DNA from: Ophiosphaerella korrae
Lineage: Eukaryota; Ascomycota; Dothideomycetes; Pleosporales; Phaeosphaeriaceae
Direction of reading: 5' to 3'
Assembly: GCA_028456385.1 (NCBI GenBank)
Contig: JALNQF010000304.1
Span: 1 to 50,492 of the forward strand
DNA: 50,492 nt
The notes below the pieces were generated by a model, which saw nothing but the letters and a program-made list of their open reading frames with translations, was not told the DNA's origin and did not search any database. Shown piece by piece: positions 1-12,511 of the stretch (positions within the stretch are counted from its first letter, which is position 1; the number at the start of each line of letters is the position of its first letter). The position numbers and the translations under genes are program-made.

Positions 1-428
1 TAGTTTACTTAACTTAGTTAAAGTAGTAAGACTCTTAATTATAAGATTTAAAAGAAGTTATAGTAGTTTAATAAAAAGGCTTTTTTATAATAGCTATATA
101 AAGGCCTTATTAAAGAGAGATACTAAGGCTTTTAGAAAAGCTTTTTTTTAGATTAATTACTTATAACTTAATAGTACTAAGTATAAACTAAGTAGATTAA
201 TTCTACTATCTATTTCTAGCTCTATACTCTATCTATATATCTATAATATAGTAGTCTTAGCTAAGTCTCTTAAGATAGTAGTAAGCTAGATTCTTAATAC
301 CCTTTCTATTAAAGTACTAGTTTCCTTATTATATTAGTTATACTAACGTAGTCTATTTCCTTATATATTAGATTCTTTATTTAATTCCTTTATTTATAAT
401 AGTTAAAGCTATAATCTTTTTAGCTATA
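1..428. repeat. RIP-degraded AT-rich DNA, unclassified
   Basis: This stretch is extremely AT-rich and has essentially no CA or TG dinucleotides, which is the RIP footprint. No gene and no recognisable element domain was found. It ends in CTATA (424-428), the left target-site copy of gypsy element A, so it is the older DNA into which A inserted. Confidence 0.7.
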
Positions 429-857
429 TATAATAAGTTATTACTAGGGTTAACTTCCTAGTACCTAAAGAGTGTTAGTAGATTAGGAGTTAATAGTAAA
501 AGCTTAGGTTGTAATCTACAATAACTTATAAATAATAGAAGATATTTCGTAACTATCTTATATTAGCGTTCTATAGTTAAAGGATTAGATTACTAATACT
601 ATCCTAATAATACGTATCTTACTAACTATATACTCGTCGTAATCTATAATCTATAGTTACTAAGACTAGTAGATTATAGATTACCTTAATCTATAATCTA
701 TTAATGCTAAGAGTCTATAGATTATAGATTAGCCTAGGTGTCCTAGTTATATATAGTTTCCTAATTAAAGTTATTACTCTACTTATCCTATACTTTATTA
801 GCGCCTAGATTAAGACTAATTAGTTCTATCTTAATTTCTTCTATTACACCCGTAACA
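429..857 (-). repeat. 3' LTR of element A
   Basis: This 429-bp LTR is a near copy of 7026-7454, differing mainly by C/T and G/A changes. It is the 3' LTR because the element reads on the minus strand. It contains several copies of AATCTATAATCTA in both orientations (about 640-730), able to form hairpins. Confidence 0.9.
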
Positions 858-889
858 CTATTTCTCTTCCTAAGTAGGTCCTAGTTTAC

Positions 890-1560
890 TTATTTTAGAG
901 CTAGAGTTATTAGTCTAGTTTCTTTATTAATATAAAGTTCTTTATCCTCTCTTATAACTATTTTATCTATATGCTATTACTATCTCCTTACTAATTGCGT
1001 ATTACGTAATAGTATTAAAATATTTCTTTATTCTTATTATACTTCTTTTAAGTTAAACCCTAAGTCTCTTCTTTATATTATTTCTATAAATAATAGTAGG
1101 GCTTATAAAGCGTATATTTGTGCAAATATACGTAGCTCTTATAACGTATCTAGTGTTTCTCTTTCTAAGTATAAGTTTATTATACTTATTCTTACGTCTA
1201 GGCTTAATAATAATAGGGAAAGCTATTAACTAAACTTAAGAGAAATTACTATCTTAAATTATAGAAGCTAAAGCTAAGCGTAAGCGTATCTAGGAGCTTG
1301 TATAGAGTAAGCTAGTAGAAAATTAAGCTTATCTCTCTTATCTTTATAAGATAAAGGCCTTAAATAATAAGAAATTAGCTAAGTAGTTAGTAGCTCTAGA
1401 AGCTAAGCTAGACTTAGATAAGGCGTTTAGTATTACTATAGTAGGTCCTACGCTAGACGTCCCTATTATCTCTCTATCTATCGTTAGTAATATTAGTTCT
1501 CTTAGTTCGCTACTAGGCGTTCTAGAGGGTTTTAACTTTAGAACTCCTCTAGTTTCTTAG
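890..1560 (+). pseudogene. Conserved antisense ORF of element A, RIP-decayed
   Basis: This stretch lies between pol and the 3' LTR of element A but reads on the plus strand, opposite to gag-pol. Block 1 (about 890-1260) contains VISLVSLL, then KIFLYSYYTS, then YKAYICANI. Block 2 is in another frame (about 1254-1560) and contains EAKAKRKRI, AYLSYLYKIKALNNKKLAK, LEAKLDLDKAF and EGFNFRTPLVS. The stops are almost all TAG or TAA. Elements B, C and D give the same pattern, although B and C differ clearly in nucleotide sequence. Block 2 looks like a charged helix or coiled coil. I recognise no family. The frame change between blocks could be an intron or decay. Antisense genes at this position are known in some plant gypsy elements; that this is a real gene is an inference. 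Confidence 0.5.
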
Positions 1561-4500
1561 GGTAATTAAGATTGTCTTTTAGTTCCTATATCTTTTCCTA
1601 TAGTTGTCCTTTTTTATCTATACCTATCTATTCTACTAAGTAGTAATTTCTTCTATTATAGAACTAGTATTATAAGATTTCTTTAACTTCTTATTCTTCC
1701 TATTCTCTATATATATCTACTTTATATACTAGTAGTTCTATATTCTATAGTACTTATTCTAGTAGAGCTACGTAAAATATTAAGTATATCTTTATCTTGT
1801 TTAGTAGCTTTAACTTAAATATAACTAGTATAACTTCTTTCTTAATTCTATATAGTCTTATCTTAACGTAGTCTAATTTTAGGCTTAGTCTCTTGCTTTT
1901 AATATTCTTCTATACTAACTATACTTTTTCTCTCTCTCTAAATTAGAGTCTCTTTTTATACTTTTTATTATAGTATTTTACTATATAATTATACAAGAAT
2001 TCTATATCTTATCTTAGTTAATTATATATATCTTTAAGTCTATTAGTAAAACTTTCTCTTCTTAAAGACTAAGATATCTAATTTCTTAGTATCTAGTATA
2101 TATTAGGTTTAAATCTATAGTTTGTAAAGAAGAGTAATACTCTTATTACTATATTCTTTGCGCTGTTGTATACTAACTATACTATAGGTAGTAACTATAC
2201 CTAATTATTTTAGTTATAGTTAAAGTAGTATCTTAGGTATTATTCTACTATCTAATTTATTTATTCTAATTATCTATCTATTTATAGATAATATGCTATA
2301 GACATTATATATTTAATTCCTAATTGCGCTATTATTGTTCTCTATAGTTTTAATGTAAATCGTATATCTCTATCTATAATAATCTTATCTAGTAGTCTAT
2401 ATTAACTAATTATAGTTCTTAGAACCTAGTATATAGCGACTTCTATCCTACTTTTTTCTTTATATAGTCTAAAGTATATATACTTTATAAGCTTATCTAC
2501 TATTATTAAGATTCTATTATACTTAACCCCTAATATTAAGTCTTTAGACTTTAGTAACTTTGTAATAAAGTCTATTGTAATAACTCCCTATAGTTATTCT
2601 AGTACTTCTACTAGTTATAATATTCTATATAGTATATATCTATTATATTTATTTTTTTAGTATTCTATATAGTCTTATAGTACCTCTATTACTAATTATC
2701 TTACTTTTAGAATATAGTAGTCTTGTAGTAGTCTATCTAATATTTTCTTAATACCTTAGTAGCTATATACTAGTAATTTATAGAATTGTTGTATAAATTC
2801 TCTCTAGATCTTCCTTAGAATATATATTCTTCTATAGGCTTATATAAATCCTTCTTAGATTTTTAGTTTCTCTATTTCTTTAGATACTTCCTTTGTTATT
2901 TTCTAAATCTATTTGTCTAGCTCGCTACTCTTCCTCTTAAGTATTATAGCTATTTTATATATATTTAGGACTAAGTATTCTTCTTTATTCTTAACTAGAA
3001 CTATACTAGTAGCGCTTACTTCTTCTTATAAGTCTAGCCTTCTACTAAGGGCGTCTATAAACTAATTATCTTTCCTTTTTATATATATAATCTCTATATT
3101 AAACATTAATAAATATTCCTACTATCTTATATAGTATTATAATAGTTCTTTATTTATTATAAATCTTATAAGATTCTTATAGTCTATATAGACCTTTATC
3201 TAATATTTTACTCTTTATAAGTATACTCTCTATTACTTAAATACTTTATAGATTACTAGTATTTCTTTATTGTAGATTAGGTAGTTAAGTTCTACTATCT
3301 TTATTTTCTTAGAGAAGTACTTAACTAAGTATTCTTTTTTAGTTTCTAGGTCTTCTTATATTAGTACTATTCTATAGACTAAGTTAGATACGTCTATCTT
3401 TACTATTACTAGTAAGTCTAGGTTATATATTCTAATAACTAGGTTTTCTATAAACTTTTTCTTAATCCTCTTAAATACCTTATCGCATTCTTTTATCTAT
3501 TTAAATAGCGTATCTTTTTTTATAAGTCTTATTATTAGTTTTATATCTTTAGACTATCTTACTATTAACTTTCTATAAAAGTTAGCTAGCCTATAAAATT
3601 ATTATACCTCTTTTAAGTTTCTTAGTGTTAGCTATTTATTAATTAACTTAATCTTTTCTAGATTAATCTTAATCTTTCCTAGTTCTATAATAAACCCTAG
3701 GAAATCTATTTCTTTTGTATAGAACTCGCATTTTCTTATCTTAAGAAATATTTTAGCTTCTACTAGTTTTTCTAGTACTTTATATATATATTATATATAT
3801 TCTTCTTCTATATCTAAGAATATAAAGATATCGTCTAAGTATATAAATATAAATATATCTAAGTACTCTCTTAGTACTATATTAATTCTTTTTTAGAACG
3901 CTACTAGTACATTTATTAAGCTAAATAGTATAACTAAGTATTTATATAATCTTTATTATATTCTAAATACTATTTTCTACTTATTACCCTCTTTAATTCT
4001 AATTTAGTAGTAGGCGTTCTAGATATCTAGCTTCGTAAAGATTGTTGCTTTCTATAGTTTATCTTATATTATATCTATCCTTAGTAAGAGGTATTAGTTC
4101 TTATTTATAACTACGTTAGTCTTCTTAAAGTCTACGCAAAGTCTTTTATTACTTATTCTTTTTTTATCTATAAAGATAAGTCTATAAGCTACTAAAGATT
4201 TAGACTCTTTTATCTATCTCTTTTTTATTACGTTTTAAATAAATACTTGTTTAATCTTTAACTCTTCTTCTATTTTTTAGTAGACTAGGCTCTATCCTAT
4301 ATCTTTTCCTTCTTTTATTTCTATTACTAAGTCCTATAGTTAATATTCTAGAAGGTAATCTTTAGGTTCTATAAGCTATTCTTCCTATTTCTTATATTCT
4401 TCTAGGAATTCTCCCTTATAGGTGTTCTTGTAGGCCTTTAACGTATCTATTCTACTATAGTTAATCTTCTTTATTCTCTAATTAATATATAGGTTAGTTA

Positions 4501-4765
4501 TCTATAACTATAGTATACTTAATATTATATCTTGTTTGTTATTAATTGTTGTTATATCTATAACTATATTCTTAATTTCTAGTCTTTCTAACCTTAGTAT
4601 TAAAAGTACTATCTTAAACTATATTAGTTCTTAGAATAGCTTTCCTTTAATTATACTTAGTTATTAAGGATATTTCTTTATTATATACTTTATTCTCTAT
4701 ATTTCTACAAACTTCTTTAATATAAAGTTTCTTGTAGCTCTACTATTAATTATTAATTATACTTT
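1550..4765 (-). pseudogene. pol relic of element A (PR-RT-RNaseH-INT-chromodomain)
   Basis: The minus strand reads through the pol domains with RIP stops. The protease motif NSRAT-NFI, a decayed DSGAT, lies near 4727-4763. Reverse transcriptase carries an intact FIYLDDIFIF near 3817-3846, so the YLDD catalytic aspartates survive here although B, C and D have YLDN. RNase H follows. Integrase begins with ID-FIT near 2570 and continues to about 2000. The C-terminal end near 1550-1720 has the chromodomain pattern (V-E-E-I-L, N-Y-Y-L-V-E, L-E-E-F), which marks a chromovirus. It is not functional, because the frame is broken many times. Confidence 0.85.
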
Positions 4766-5939
4766 CTTTCCTTAGTATATACCTATTTTTGTAATATATA
4801 GGCCTCTTATACTTTCTAGTTTTTCTTGTTTAGGTAACTTTATAAATTATCTATCTTTCTAAAGCTATAGGCCTACTTTAAGTTTATATTCTTTGTATTT
4901 TAGATACTTATTATATATGCACTTATACTATAGTCCTCTTTAGATATATTTCTTAGATAGTTTTAGGCTAGGTCTTACTACTATATATCTATCTTCTAGG
5001 ATTATTTCCTATCCTTAGATATTTTCTACTAGAATTACTCTTATATAGTTATAGCCTCTTCTTCTTATAAGCTATATATTATTATTTACTTTAGAGTTTC
5101 TATATATAATATAATTCTTATCTAGGTATAATATCTATAATACTTTAAAGTATACTAAGTGTTTTAGATCTATTATTTTATTATCTCTTTCCTAGTATTT
5201 GCTTTTATTAGGTGTGTCTATTGTTAAGATATAGTATACTACTAGTACTCTTAGTATATAGGCTTTGTTAATCTATTACGTTTTTCTTATAAGGTATTAC
5301 TACTCTCTTAGTATAAGTATTCTTCCTACTATAACTATATATTACTTTATCTATTCTTAAAATAGTATAAACTTTATTTCTTTAGGATTGCGTTCTTTTT
5401 AGTCTTTATATACTTCCTCTATACTTATAACTAGTAAGTATTTTTAAATAAACTTCTATTCTTTGTTTTATTCCTCTATATCTATTATTATATAGCTATT
5501 ATAGCTATATATTATTAGCTAGGTATACTCTATATCTCTTATACTAACTTATCTCTTACTTCTTTATAGTCCTTTAGAGGTAGTTGTAGTAGTCTCTTTA
5601 TCTAGTACTAGTCCTTTAGCCTAGATTAATAGTACTAGAGGCTCTTCCCCTTCTAGGTCTTCTACTAGTAGGTCTATTACTTAGGCTATTTCTTTTAGCT
5701 AAGCTTTTATTCTTTCTTTTATTATAGCTACTCTCTATCTCTATTATAAGAAGTATCCTACTCTCTATTTACTAAAAAGATATATATAGTAGTTATCTTT
5801 ATAATAAAAGGTCTAATAGAGTATTATATATTGTATTTCTTTACTTCTAGCTACTTTCTCCTAAGGTTTAGCCTATACTTATAGTACTTCTTTCTTCTTC
5901 TCTATTATTTTTAACTAAGTTTCTTTCTTTAGGTCTTTA

Positions 5940-7000
5940 CTTTTATAGTCTTTTATAAAGTATCTAGGTTTCCTATATTTATAATATACTATATCCTTTC
6001 TCTTTTTTAATTAGTAGTCTTTCGCGTAGTAGCCTAGTTTACTATAGTTAAAGTATATAAAGTCTTTATTCTTCTTTTTCTTTTTATCTTTATTAGTATT
6101 AAGGATTATAGAGTCTCTTTTATTATAATTCTAGGTGTAACCTCTATATTTATTCTTCTTCTATTCTTAAAGATTATTGTTAATTTATATTACCTATTAC
6201 TTTAGGGCTTTTAGTGTCCTTAGTTTTTCTATATATATTATCTTGTATTAAATCTTAGAGTTTAGTCTTTGTTTAAATTATAACATTAAGGCTAACTTAT
6301 TCTATTTAGTATTCTAAGATAGTTATTTAAACTATAATATATACTTAAGAATACTCTAACTTTATATAAGCTTTTCTAGCTACTCTTTAGCTTATTAAGT
6401 AACGTCTATATCTCTAAATACTACTCTTATTTGTTTAGTAAAGTATTTATAACTTCTAAAAATAGCTCTAGTTTTATCTTTCTAGGTTATTAGAGAGTAT
6501 ATTATATAGTCTATCTAGTAAGGTTTATACTATCTTATTACGTCTTCCTTAAAGTGCAACCTAATATATATTACCTTCTTTTCTTCTATGTTAAAGTATA
6601 GTACTTGTATATCTATCTAGAGTTATACTAAAGTAATAAAGGGTTTTAGTTTCTCTCTTATTCTATTAAACTTCTTAAGGACAAGTATCTTAAGTAGTTT
6701 CTTTATTACACTTATTACTAGACGTTGTATAATTAGTTCTATCTAATTCTAACCTTTAATAATAGCTTTAATCTATGCTTTATTCTACTTTACGTAATCT
6801 TGTAGTTCTTTATTTTATATTTCTAAAGTATTAATTACTATTTTTATATCTTCTTTATCTAAGATTAAATTATTAATTTAGTCTTTAATTATTTCTTATA
6901 CAGTACTATTAGACTTATAACTACTCTTAGGGGCTTTACTTATTTTAGTTAAACTTTCTACTATTATATTAGCTAGACTATATACTACTTACGCTTTACT
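5940..7000 (-). pseudogene. gag relic of element A with two decayed zinc knuckles
   Basis: The gag-like frame on the minus strand runs from the 5' LTR to two nucleocapsid knuckles. Near 6014-6058 it reads YFNYSKLGYYAKDY and near 5947-5990 YYKYRKPRYFIKDY. These fit C-X2-C-X4-H-X4-C if each Cys (TGY) became Tyr (TAY) and His became Tyr, exactly the changes RIP makes. The spacing is that of retroviral-type CCHC knuckles. Confidence 0.8.
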
Positions 7001-7025
7001 TCTTGTAATAACTAAATTAGTAAGG

Positions 7026-7454
7026 TGTAATAGGTTGTTACTAAAGTTAACTTCCTAGTACTTAAAGAGTATTAGTAGATTAGGAGTTAATAGTAAAAGC
7101 TTAGGTTGTAATCTATAATAACTTATAAACAATAGAAGATATTTTATAACTATCTTATATTAGCGTTCTATAGTTAAAAGATTAGATTACTAATACTATC
7201 CTAATAATGCACATCTTACTAACTATATACTTGTCGTAATCTATAATCTATAGTTGCTAAGACTAGTAGATTATAGATTACTTTAATCTATAATCTATTA
7301 ATACTAAGAGTCTATAGATTATAGATTAGCCTAGGTATCCTAGTTATGTATAGTTTCCTAATTAAGGTTATTACCCTACTCGTCTTATACTTCGTTAGCG
7401 CCTAGATCGGGACTAATTAGTTCTATCTCGATTTCTTCTATTACACCCGTAACA
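7026..7454 (-). repeat. 5' LTR of element A
   Basis: This 429-bp LTR is the same length as the 3' LTR and is followed by the matching target copy CTATA (7455-7459). Inside it on the minus strand comes CCTTACTAATTTAG, a stretch shared by all four gypsy elements where the primer-binding site should lie. Confidence 0.9.
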
Positions 7455-7534
7455 CTATAGTAAGGTTAGTAGCTTAGTAATTATATATATAATTGCGTAT
7501 TTAATTACGTATTAAGTATCTAATTATATAACTT

Positions 7535-7695
7535 ATCTAATAGCTATACTATAAGCTATAATAATAAAAAAACTTTATTTAAACTAATTAAAGTATCTTT
7601 TACTTTTTATATACTATCTAAAAGCTATATTATAAACTATAATAGTAAAAGACTCTTAGTAGACTAATTAAAGTATTTCTTACTTCTTATATACT
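7535..7695. repeat. 81-bp direct repeat, two copies
   Basis: Copy 1 begins at 7535 and copy 2 at 7616. Both read ATCTAA-AGCTATA, then ACTAATTAAAGTAT, then CTTATATACT or the close TTTATATACT. The copies differ mainly by single transitions, as expected for a tandem duplication later hit by RIP. Confidence 0.65.
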
Positions 7696-7934
7696 ATTTA
7701 AAGTTTATAGAGTAAAAAATCTATACTAGTTACTAGTTAACTTACTTCTATAATTAGCTATTTTATAGTAAAAGCCTTATTATTAATATTTAGAAATTAA
7801 GTAATTAAGCTTAAAGCTAAGTTTATAATATATAATCTTATTATATAGCTAAGGTAGTATTTTTTAGTAGCTATAATATTAGGTTATATTAGTTAGTAGC
7901 TAGGTAACTAACTATTTTATTATATTAGTATTAT

Positions 7935-9740
7935 ATAATAAGCTTTTCTTCTTTACTTTACTAATATACTTATTTCTAGATAATAAAAAAACTATATCTA
8001 TAATTCTTAGTAATATTAAGACTATAAATAGCTAGAATATTAAATATTAGCTAAGATAGTATTAATACTATATTATTATTAGCGTTTAAACTTCTTCTCT
8101 AAGCTCTTATAGTAGTAATAGTCTCTTAATATAAACTTAAAATACTTATTACTATTAAGATATATCTTAAAGTAGCTATATATAATATACCTATTAGTAC
8201 TATTTACTTAGGTTTAGTTTTTTTTAAAGTAAATAGATATATACTTAGTATTAGTACTACTTATAAATAAACTATAAATCTCCTTAAGAGTATTAGAAAT
8301 AAGCTATCTAAAAGTACTAAGATAGAAAAGATATATAAATTAGAGAAATAATAATTCCTAGACTAAGCTAAGTATATATAGTAATTTAGTACTAAAGAGA
8401 ATATAGTTAGATATAGTAAAAAGATAAAGAAGAAGAAGCTTAAGATACTAAAATAAAGTCTAGCTATAAGTAAATTATCTAAAGATAAAAAAAGTACTAT
8501 TATTATATTAGCTAGTATAAGTAAAAACTATATAGCTTTAATTAATTTTAATACTATATATAAGTAGTTAAATCTTTTCTTAGTTAGTATACTAATATTA
8601 GGAATAATTTAGTATTACCTAGCTTATAATTTAATAGACAAGCTACTACTATAATATTTTCTAGATAAACTCTTACTATAGTATACGCTAGTTCTAAAAA
8701 TAATTAAAAGGCCTAAACTAAGTAGGTTTTCTAAAGTTAATATCTTTAAATAAGTACTAAGTTTTAGTTAGAAATAAAAGCTTATATAAAAAAGAAAGAG
8801 TATATAGATTTTATAAACTATAACTTTATAGCTATTAATAATAATATATAAAGAATAGCTAGCTCTCTTTAAGAAAACTTCTTACTTAATATATTTAGTA
8901 TAGAAAACTAAATAGTTCTTTACTTAATAACTTAAGACTATAATACTATAAATATATACTATAGTACTACTACTTTCTAAGAATAAACTTATATTAGTAG
9001 TTATTTACTTTAAGAAGCTAGTTATTAATTATATACTATATACTATTAAGTTAACTAAAGAAGATAACTATATATTTATATACTTTAAGTAGATAGTATA
9101 GCCCTTAACTAAGTATAGTACTATATCTATAGCTATATAACTTTTCTTTAGTTAAGTTAGTAGTAACTTAGGTATTTAAGTTAATATTATACTTTATAAT
9201 ATTTATAAATCTTTTTAAAAATCTTTTTATAGTCTTTAATATTAAAGTATATATACTATTTATTTTCTAGTAATATTATATTATAAATAAAATCTTATAG
9301 CTAAAAGCTTTATATTAGTACTATAAGCTCTTTAATTTTAGTATCTTTTTTAAGTTTAATTTATATCTTCTATATTTTAAAAAGATTTTATCTTTTATAG
9401 TAGCTTATAAATTTCTATCTTATATAATATAATTTTAAGTTTAGCTAAGATAATATAGTAGAGTAAACTATATAAAAGCTAATTTAGTAAAATATAACTT
9501 AAAATATAAGTAATAGTAATAGTCTCTTTATAATATAAGTTATATATATTATTTTCTATTATCTTTTATATATAATATAAAGCTAGTATTATTATTTACT
9601 AGTACTTTATACTAGCTTTAGGCTATAAATTTAAATAGTATATATAAAAACTAAGTAATCTAATAAGATAGTACTACTATCTTTTTAAAAACTAAAATAA
9701 AGTATATAAATAAAGTTTCTAAAGAAAAGTAAAGCTATAT
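7935..9740 (+). pseudogene. Unidentified RIP-decayed open frame
   Basis: One plus-strand frame (codons starting at positions divisible by 3) is unusually free of stops for this AT-rich DNA. The few stops up to about 9140 are TAG or TAA, which RIP makes from CAG, CAA or TGG. Recognisable stretches are IPISTIYLGLVFFKVNRYIL (about 8190-8250), NLLKSIRNKLSKSTKIEKIY (from about 8277) and ALGYKFKQYIQKLSNLI near 9630. I could not match it to a transposase, reverse transcriptase or host family. The opposite strand is also fairly open in parts, so strand and identity stay uncertain. Confidence 0.3.
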
Positions 9741-10252
9741 AAGTATATACTAAATAAGTAAGTCTAAGAGTACTTCTAGAAACTTTAATTAGAGTAGTAA
9801 AGTTATAAAAGCTCTAAGAGTTAATTAAGTTAATTTACTATATTAACTTTATAACTATATTAATTTTATAAACTATAGTTACTTTTAATCTTAAAAATAA
9901 TAAAAAAAGTAATATAAAAGAAAATACTATAAAGACTAACTAAGCGCTAACTAAGTAGAAGATAATAAAGATATATAAGATTAGAAAGCTCTTAAAGTAT
10001 TCTATATATATTATATTTATTTACTATAAGTTCTCTTTCTATTTTATAGGTTAGTTAAATATATTTAAGTAAATACTACTTTAATAATATTTATAAGTAA
10101 TCTCTATAATAGAAACTTTTTACTATAATTTTACTAATATTTATTCTTTTAATCTACTTAATAATACTTAATTCTTTACTTTTAAAGCTACTTATATACT
10201 AATAGTACTTATAAAGACTATTAAAAATATATTACTTAGTCTTACTATACTT

Positions 10253-10960
10253 ACGTATAGATAAAACTTTATTTATAAATAAGTTTCTATTTATACATAA
10301 AGTTTCTATAAATAAGCTATATTTATAAATAAAGTACTATTTATAACTAATACTTTAGCTATAAATAAAAGATATAGTAAGATATATTTAAAAGTTATAA
10401 CTTTTCTTATAAATAGAAAAGTTTAAGAGAGTATAGTAGGATATAAGAGATTATTAGTAATATAGATTTTAATATTAGTAGTAGTAAATAAGACTTTAGC
10501 TAAAATAATACTTAAAGTATAATTAAAATTATCTTAAGAAAAACTTAAGTATAAGCGCTCTAAGTATAGTAAGCTTAAAGAAAAATATATAAAGTTTAAA
10601 AGAAAGCTAAATTATATATAATTATTGTATATAAAGCTTAAAAAAGAGTTAGAAAGCTATTAGTTAGCTAATAAAGTACTTAAAGAGAAGTTAGCTTAGA
10701 TATATAAGTATTATACCTAATAATAGATCTAGGCTAATATAACCTTATAAGTTAAGATAAAGAAGTAGAATCCTATTAAATTATTTCCTAATAGGTTTTA
10801 AATATAGTAGGAATTTCTTAGAATAAAAAGTTATTATAAGTATAAAGTTTTTTATATATAATTTTAGAGACTAGCGTAACTACTAGTCTTAAGAGATTAT
10901 TATTAATAAAACTATAATAAAACCTTCTAAGTAGAATTATAGTAGTATTAGAAATCTTAT
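10253..10960 (+). repeat. Duplicated module, copy 1
   Basis: This copy starts with irregular TATAAATAAAACTTTA-type minisatellite units. It then carries a plus-strand frame rich in Lys/Glu (EKLKYKRSKYSKLKEKY near 10540-10590), which would form a coiled coil. It ends with a stretch closely matched at 15617-15800, for example TAGAGACTAGCGTA. The element type is unknown. Confidence 0.55.
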
Positions 10961-12251
10961 ACTCTATTAAGATTATTATTTTATACCTAGAGATATAAGC
11001 TAATTATTTTAAGTATACTTACTTACTATAGTAAATCTTTTAATAGAGTTAATAAGTATAAAATTCTAGTTAAGTATATATATATAATATAGTATAAGTA
11101 ACTATAAGTTTTTATTAAGCTTATAGATAAAAAGTAACTAGTATATTTTATACTTTATAGACTATATACTTTATATAAATAGTAGAGGGCTAGTAGCTAT
11201 TTACTAGTAGAAATATAATTTTCTTAAGTTAAAGCTTTATTAAGTATAATAAGTACTTTTCTATAAGATACTAAGTCTACTACTATATAACTACTTTTAT
11301 ATTAATATAGAGTATAAGTAGTAAATAGTATATTCTAAAATATTATATAATATATTACCTTTACAAGTCTCTTAATATATATATATAGTAAAGTAATTAT
11401 ATTAAGATTTTAAACTTATTAGGTACTATAGATAATAATAACCTTATCTAAATTATACGTAATTCCTTACTTAGCTATAAAGACTATTATACTATACTAT
11501 ATTCTTTACTTCTTTTACTTACTTATTATCTTATAATACTTAGTTCTAAATAGGAAATAATTTTACTACTAAAACTTTTACTCTAAATTAAAGGTAGCTT
11601 AGTAATATTAATAGAAGAAGAAGATATCTCTAATAAGCTATAATAGAAAGCTTATCTTAAAATAGAGAAATATATCTACTATACTAATATATTTAAAGAT
11701 TTTATTTAAAGTAAAGAGCTAGAGTTAGTAATTAAAATTAGTAAGAATATTACTTATTAAGTACTTACGCCTAGGGCGTAAGTAGGTGTTAATAACTAAG
11801 TAAATATAATAACTACTTCTAAAGTAAAGAAAATAGTTACTCTACTAGCTAAAATAAATTCTAAAATAGAGACTATTTTTAAAGTATATAATATTACTTA
11901 CTAAGTAAATATATAGTAGTTTATTTAGTACTAAAAGAGTTAAGCTTATTAGATATAAATAATAAAGGTAATAAGTATTAAGTCCTTAGAACTAAGTAAG
12001 AGTAATAAAAGTAAGTAAGCTTCTATAAGATAGGTAAAGTTAATAAATAAGTTAGTTACTTAACTTAATTAATAGTTAGCTTTTATTAGAGTATTATAAG
12101 GTATATAAGTATTAATAGATAGATAAGAATCTAATTAAAGTATTAGTTATAATACTCTATTAAGATAAGAAGTAAAGAAGAGATTAAATATAATAGTTTA
12201 TAAAGGTTTATTAATATTCTTATATACTTACTATCTAGTATTTATTTCTAA

Positions 12252-12335
12252 GCGCTTACTCTAGAGCGTTTACTCTAGAGCGCTTATTCTAGAGTATTTA
12301 CTTTAGAGCGTTTACTCTAGAGCGTTTACTACTAA
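12252..12335. repeat. 14-bp minisatellite GCGTTTACTCTAGA, about six units
   Basis: Units start at 12252, 12266, 12280, 12294, 12308 and 12322 (the last partial). They differ only by C/T or G/A changes such as GCGC/GCGT and GTAT, as expected if RIP or deamination acted after expansion. Confidence 0.85.
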
Positions 12336-12511
12336 ATATTTACGTATTCTACTATACTATATTACCTAGCCTAATTACGTATAATATAATAGCTTACTTA
12401 CTACTTAGTATTATAATTATAAGTTTATAATTTTAACTATAGAGTAAAGAGTTTATATTACTAGTTTAAGTATAGTTCTTAATATATACCTTTAATATAA
12501 TCTTACTTTTT

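Larger units (their letters stand above)
429..7454 (-). mobile_element. Element A: full-length Ty3/gypsy chromovirus, RIP-inactivated
   Basis: This LTR retrotransposon of 7026 bp lies on the minus strand. Two 429-bp LTRs (429-857 and 7026-7454) start TGTTA and end TTACA, or RIP-decayed forms of these, in element orientation. A 5-bp duplication CTATA flanks it (424-428 and 7455-7459). On the minus strand the order is gag with two CCHC knuckles, protease, reverse transcriptase, RNase H, integrase and chromodomain. Reverse transcriptase before integrase is the Ty3/gypsy order. Purine-rich AGGAAGAGAAATAG lies directly before the 3' LTR as a polypurine tract. Many TAG/TAA stops at expected Gln/Trp positions show inactivation by RIP. 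Element D is a close relative. Confidence 0.9.
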
